A stretch of 64,000 nt of DNA from Lachnospiraceae bacterium XBB1006 (GTDB lineage Bacteria > Bacillota > Clostridia > Lachnospirales > Lachnospiraceae). The translations under genes and the position numbers were made by a program. Under the pieces are notes generated by a model. That model searched no databases and was not told where the DNA came from. It saw only the letters and a list, made by a program, of their open reading frames with translations. Positions 63,789 through 64,000 of this stretch are shown one piece after another. Each line of letters opens with the position of its first letter. Positions within the stretch are counted from its first letter, which is position 1. The stretch spans positions 369,905-433,904 of the forward strand of contig FOXT01000004.1 of assembly GCA_900115795.1 (NCBI GenBank), in the 5' to 3' direction.

Positions 63789-64000
63789 ATGAATAGTATA
63801 GTTTATGTAGGAATGGATGTCCATAAGGAAAGTTACACTTTATGTTGTTATTGTTTTGATACTGATAAGGTTGAGTTTAAACAGACAATACCATCAGATT
63901 ATAAGCTGATTCTTAAATACATTGAGGCAATAAGAGGAAAGTATGGCGAAGATAGCAAATTTGTGTGTGGGTATGAAGCTGGCTGTTTGGGATATTCCCT
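63789..64000 (+). CDS. IS110 family transposase (3' end beyond window)
   Basis: 70 codons seen. YVGMDVHKESYTLCCY has the first Asp of the DEDD site of IS110 recombinases, and FVCGYEAGCLGYS matches the YEAGPxGY motif with its Glu. GAGG before the ATG. The remaining protein, with the Ser-containing C-terminal domain, is not in the window. On the plus strand, opposite to its neighbours. Confidence 0.92.
   Translation, partial: MNSIVYVGMDVHKESYTLCCYCFDTDKVEFKQTIPSDYKLILKYIEAIRGKYGEDSKFVCGYEAGCLGYS

Overview
The window looks like a chromosomal segment of a low-GC anaerobic Firmicute, most likely a Clostridia member of the Lachnospiraceae type. This is inferred from strong GGAGG-type ribosome sites, TTGACA/TATAAT-type promoters, a CIRCE-controlled groESL, clustered glycolytic genes, an iscR-nifS-nifU-mnmA cluster and a YlmC/YmxH-like sporulation-associated protein. 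No 16S or marker search was possible. Almost every gene is on the minus strand. The exceptions are one ATPase gene (48926-50185) and a transposase gene that runs off the right end.

Positions 1-46750 are a compact housekeeping core. From the left it holds a propeller-type sensor kinase (cut by the window edge) translationally coupled to an HD-GYP c-di-GMP phosphodiesterase; lpd, purA, a thioesterase and a DegV protein; a heterodimeric ABC exporter; groESL; a CPBP protease and a hybrid histidine kinase; a four-gene thiamine/pyrimidine-precursor ABC transport operon; folB-folK and folP; a secreted 5'-nucleotidase; a chemoreceptor; parE-parC-folC-HD; the glycolytic run gap-pgk-tpiA-capA-gpmI; the Fe-S/tRNA thiolation operon iscR-nifS-nifU-mnmA; a probable structured non-coding RNA; efp; yqeG; nrdR; ylmC; and ychF.

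From about 46.9 kb the character changes to accessory DNA. Remnants of a tyrosine integrase and an excisionase lie beside an AbiEi/AbiEii (type IV) toxin-antitoxin pair with a four-copy operator. Next come a DUF4143-type ATPase behind two covarying palindromes, an aldo/keto reductase stump, an M50-like membrane protease, and an HNH nuclease overlapped by a MazG-like hydrolase. The gene upstream of the HNH gene is cut off by a MITE-like element. From 53.8 to 62.1 kb lie two small HExxH proteins and a series of broken genes: DUF4143 ATPase, RhuM, Xre regulator, NRPS adenylation end, methyltransferase, CPBP end and aldo/keto reductase. Between them sit apparently intact small genes: esterases, GNAT acetyltransferases, VanZ, ASCH and GrpB. 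The window ends in the left part of an IS110-family element.

The most interesting items are the unassigned structured RNA with its own promoter and terminator; the HNH/MazG pair with its truncated partner; the AbiE operator array; the paired covarying palindromes before the DUF4143 ATPase; the folate-linked HD protein with a cysteine-rich tail; and the operator-like sequences at iscR and at the nucleotidase gene. No tRNA, rRNA or CRISPR array was seen.
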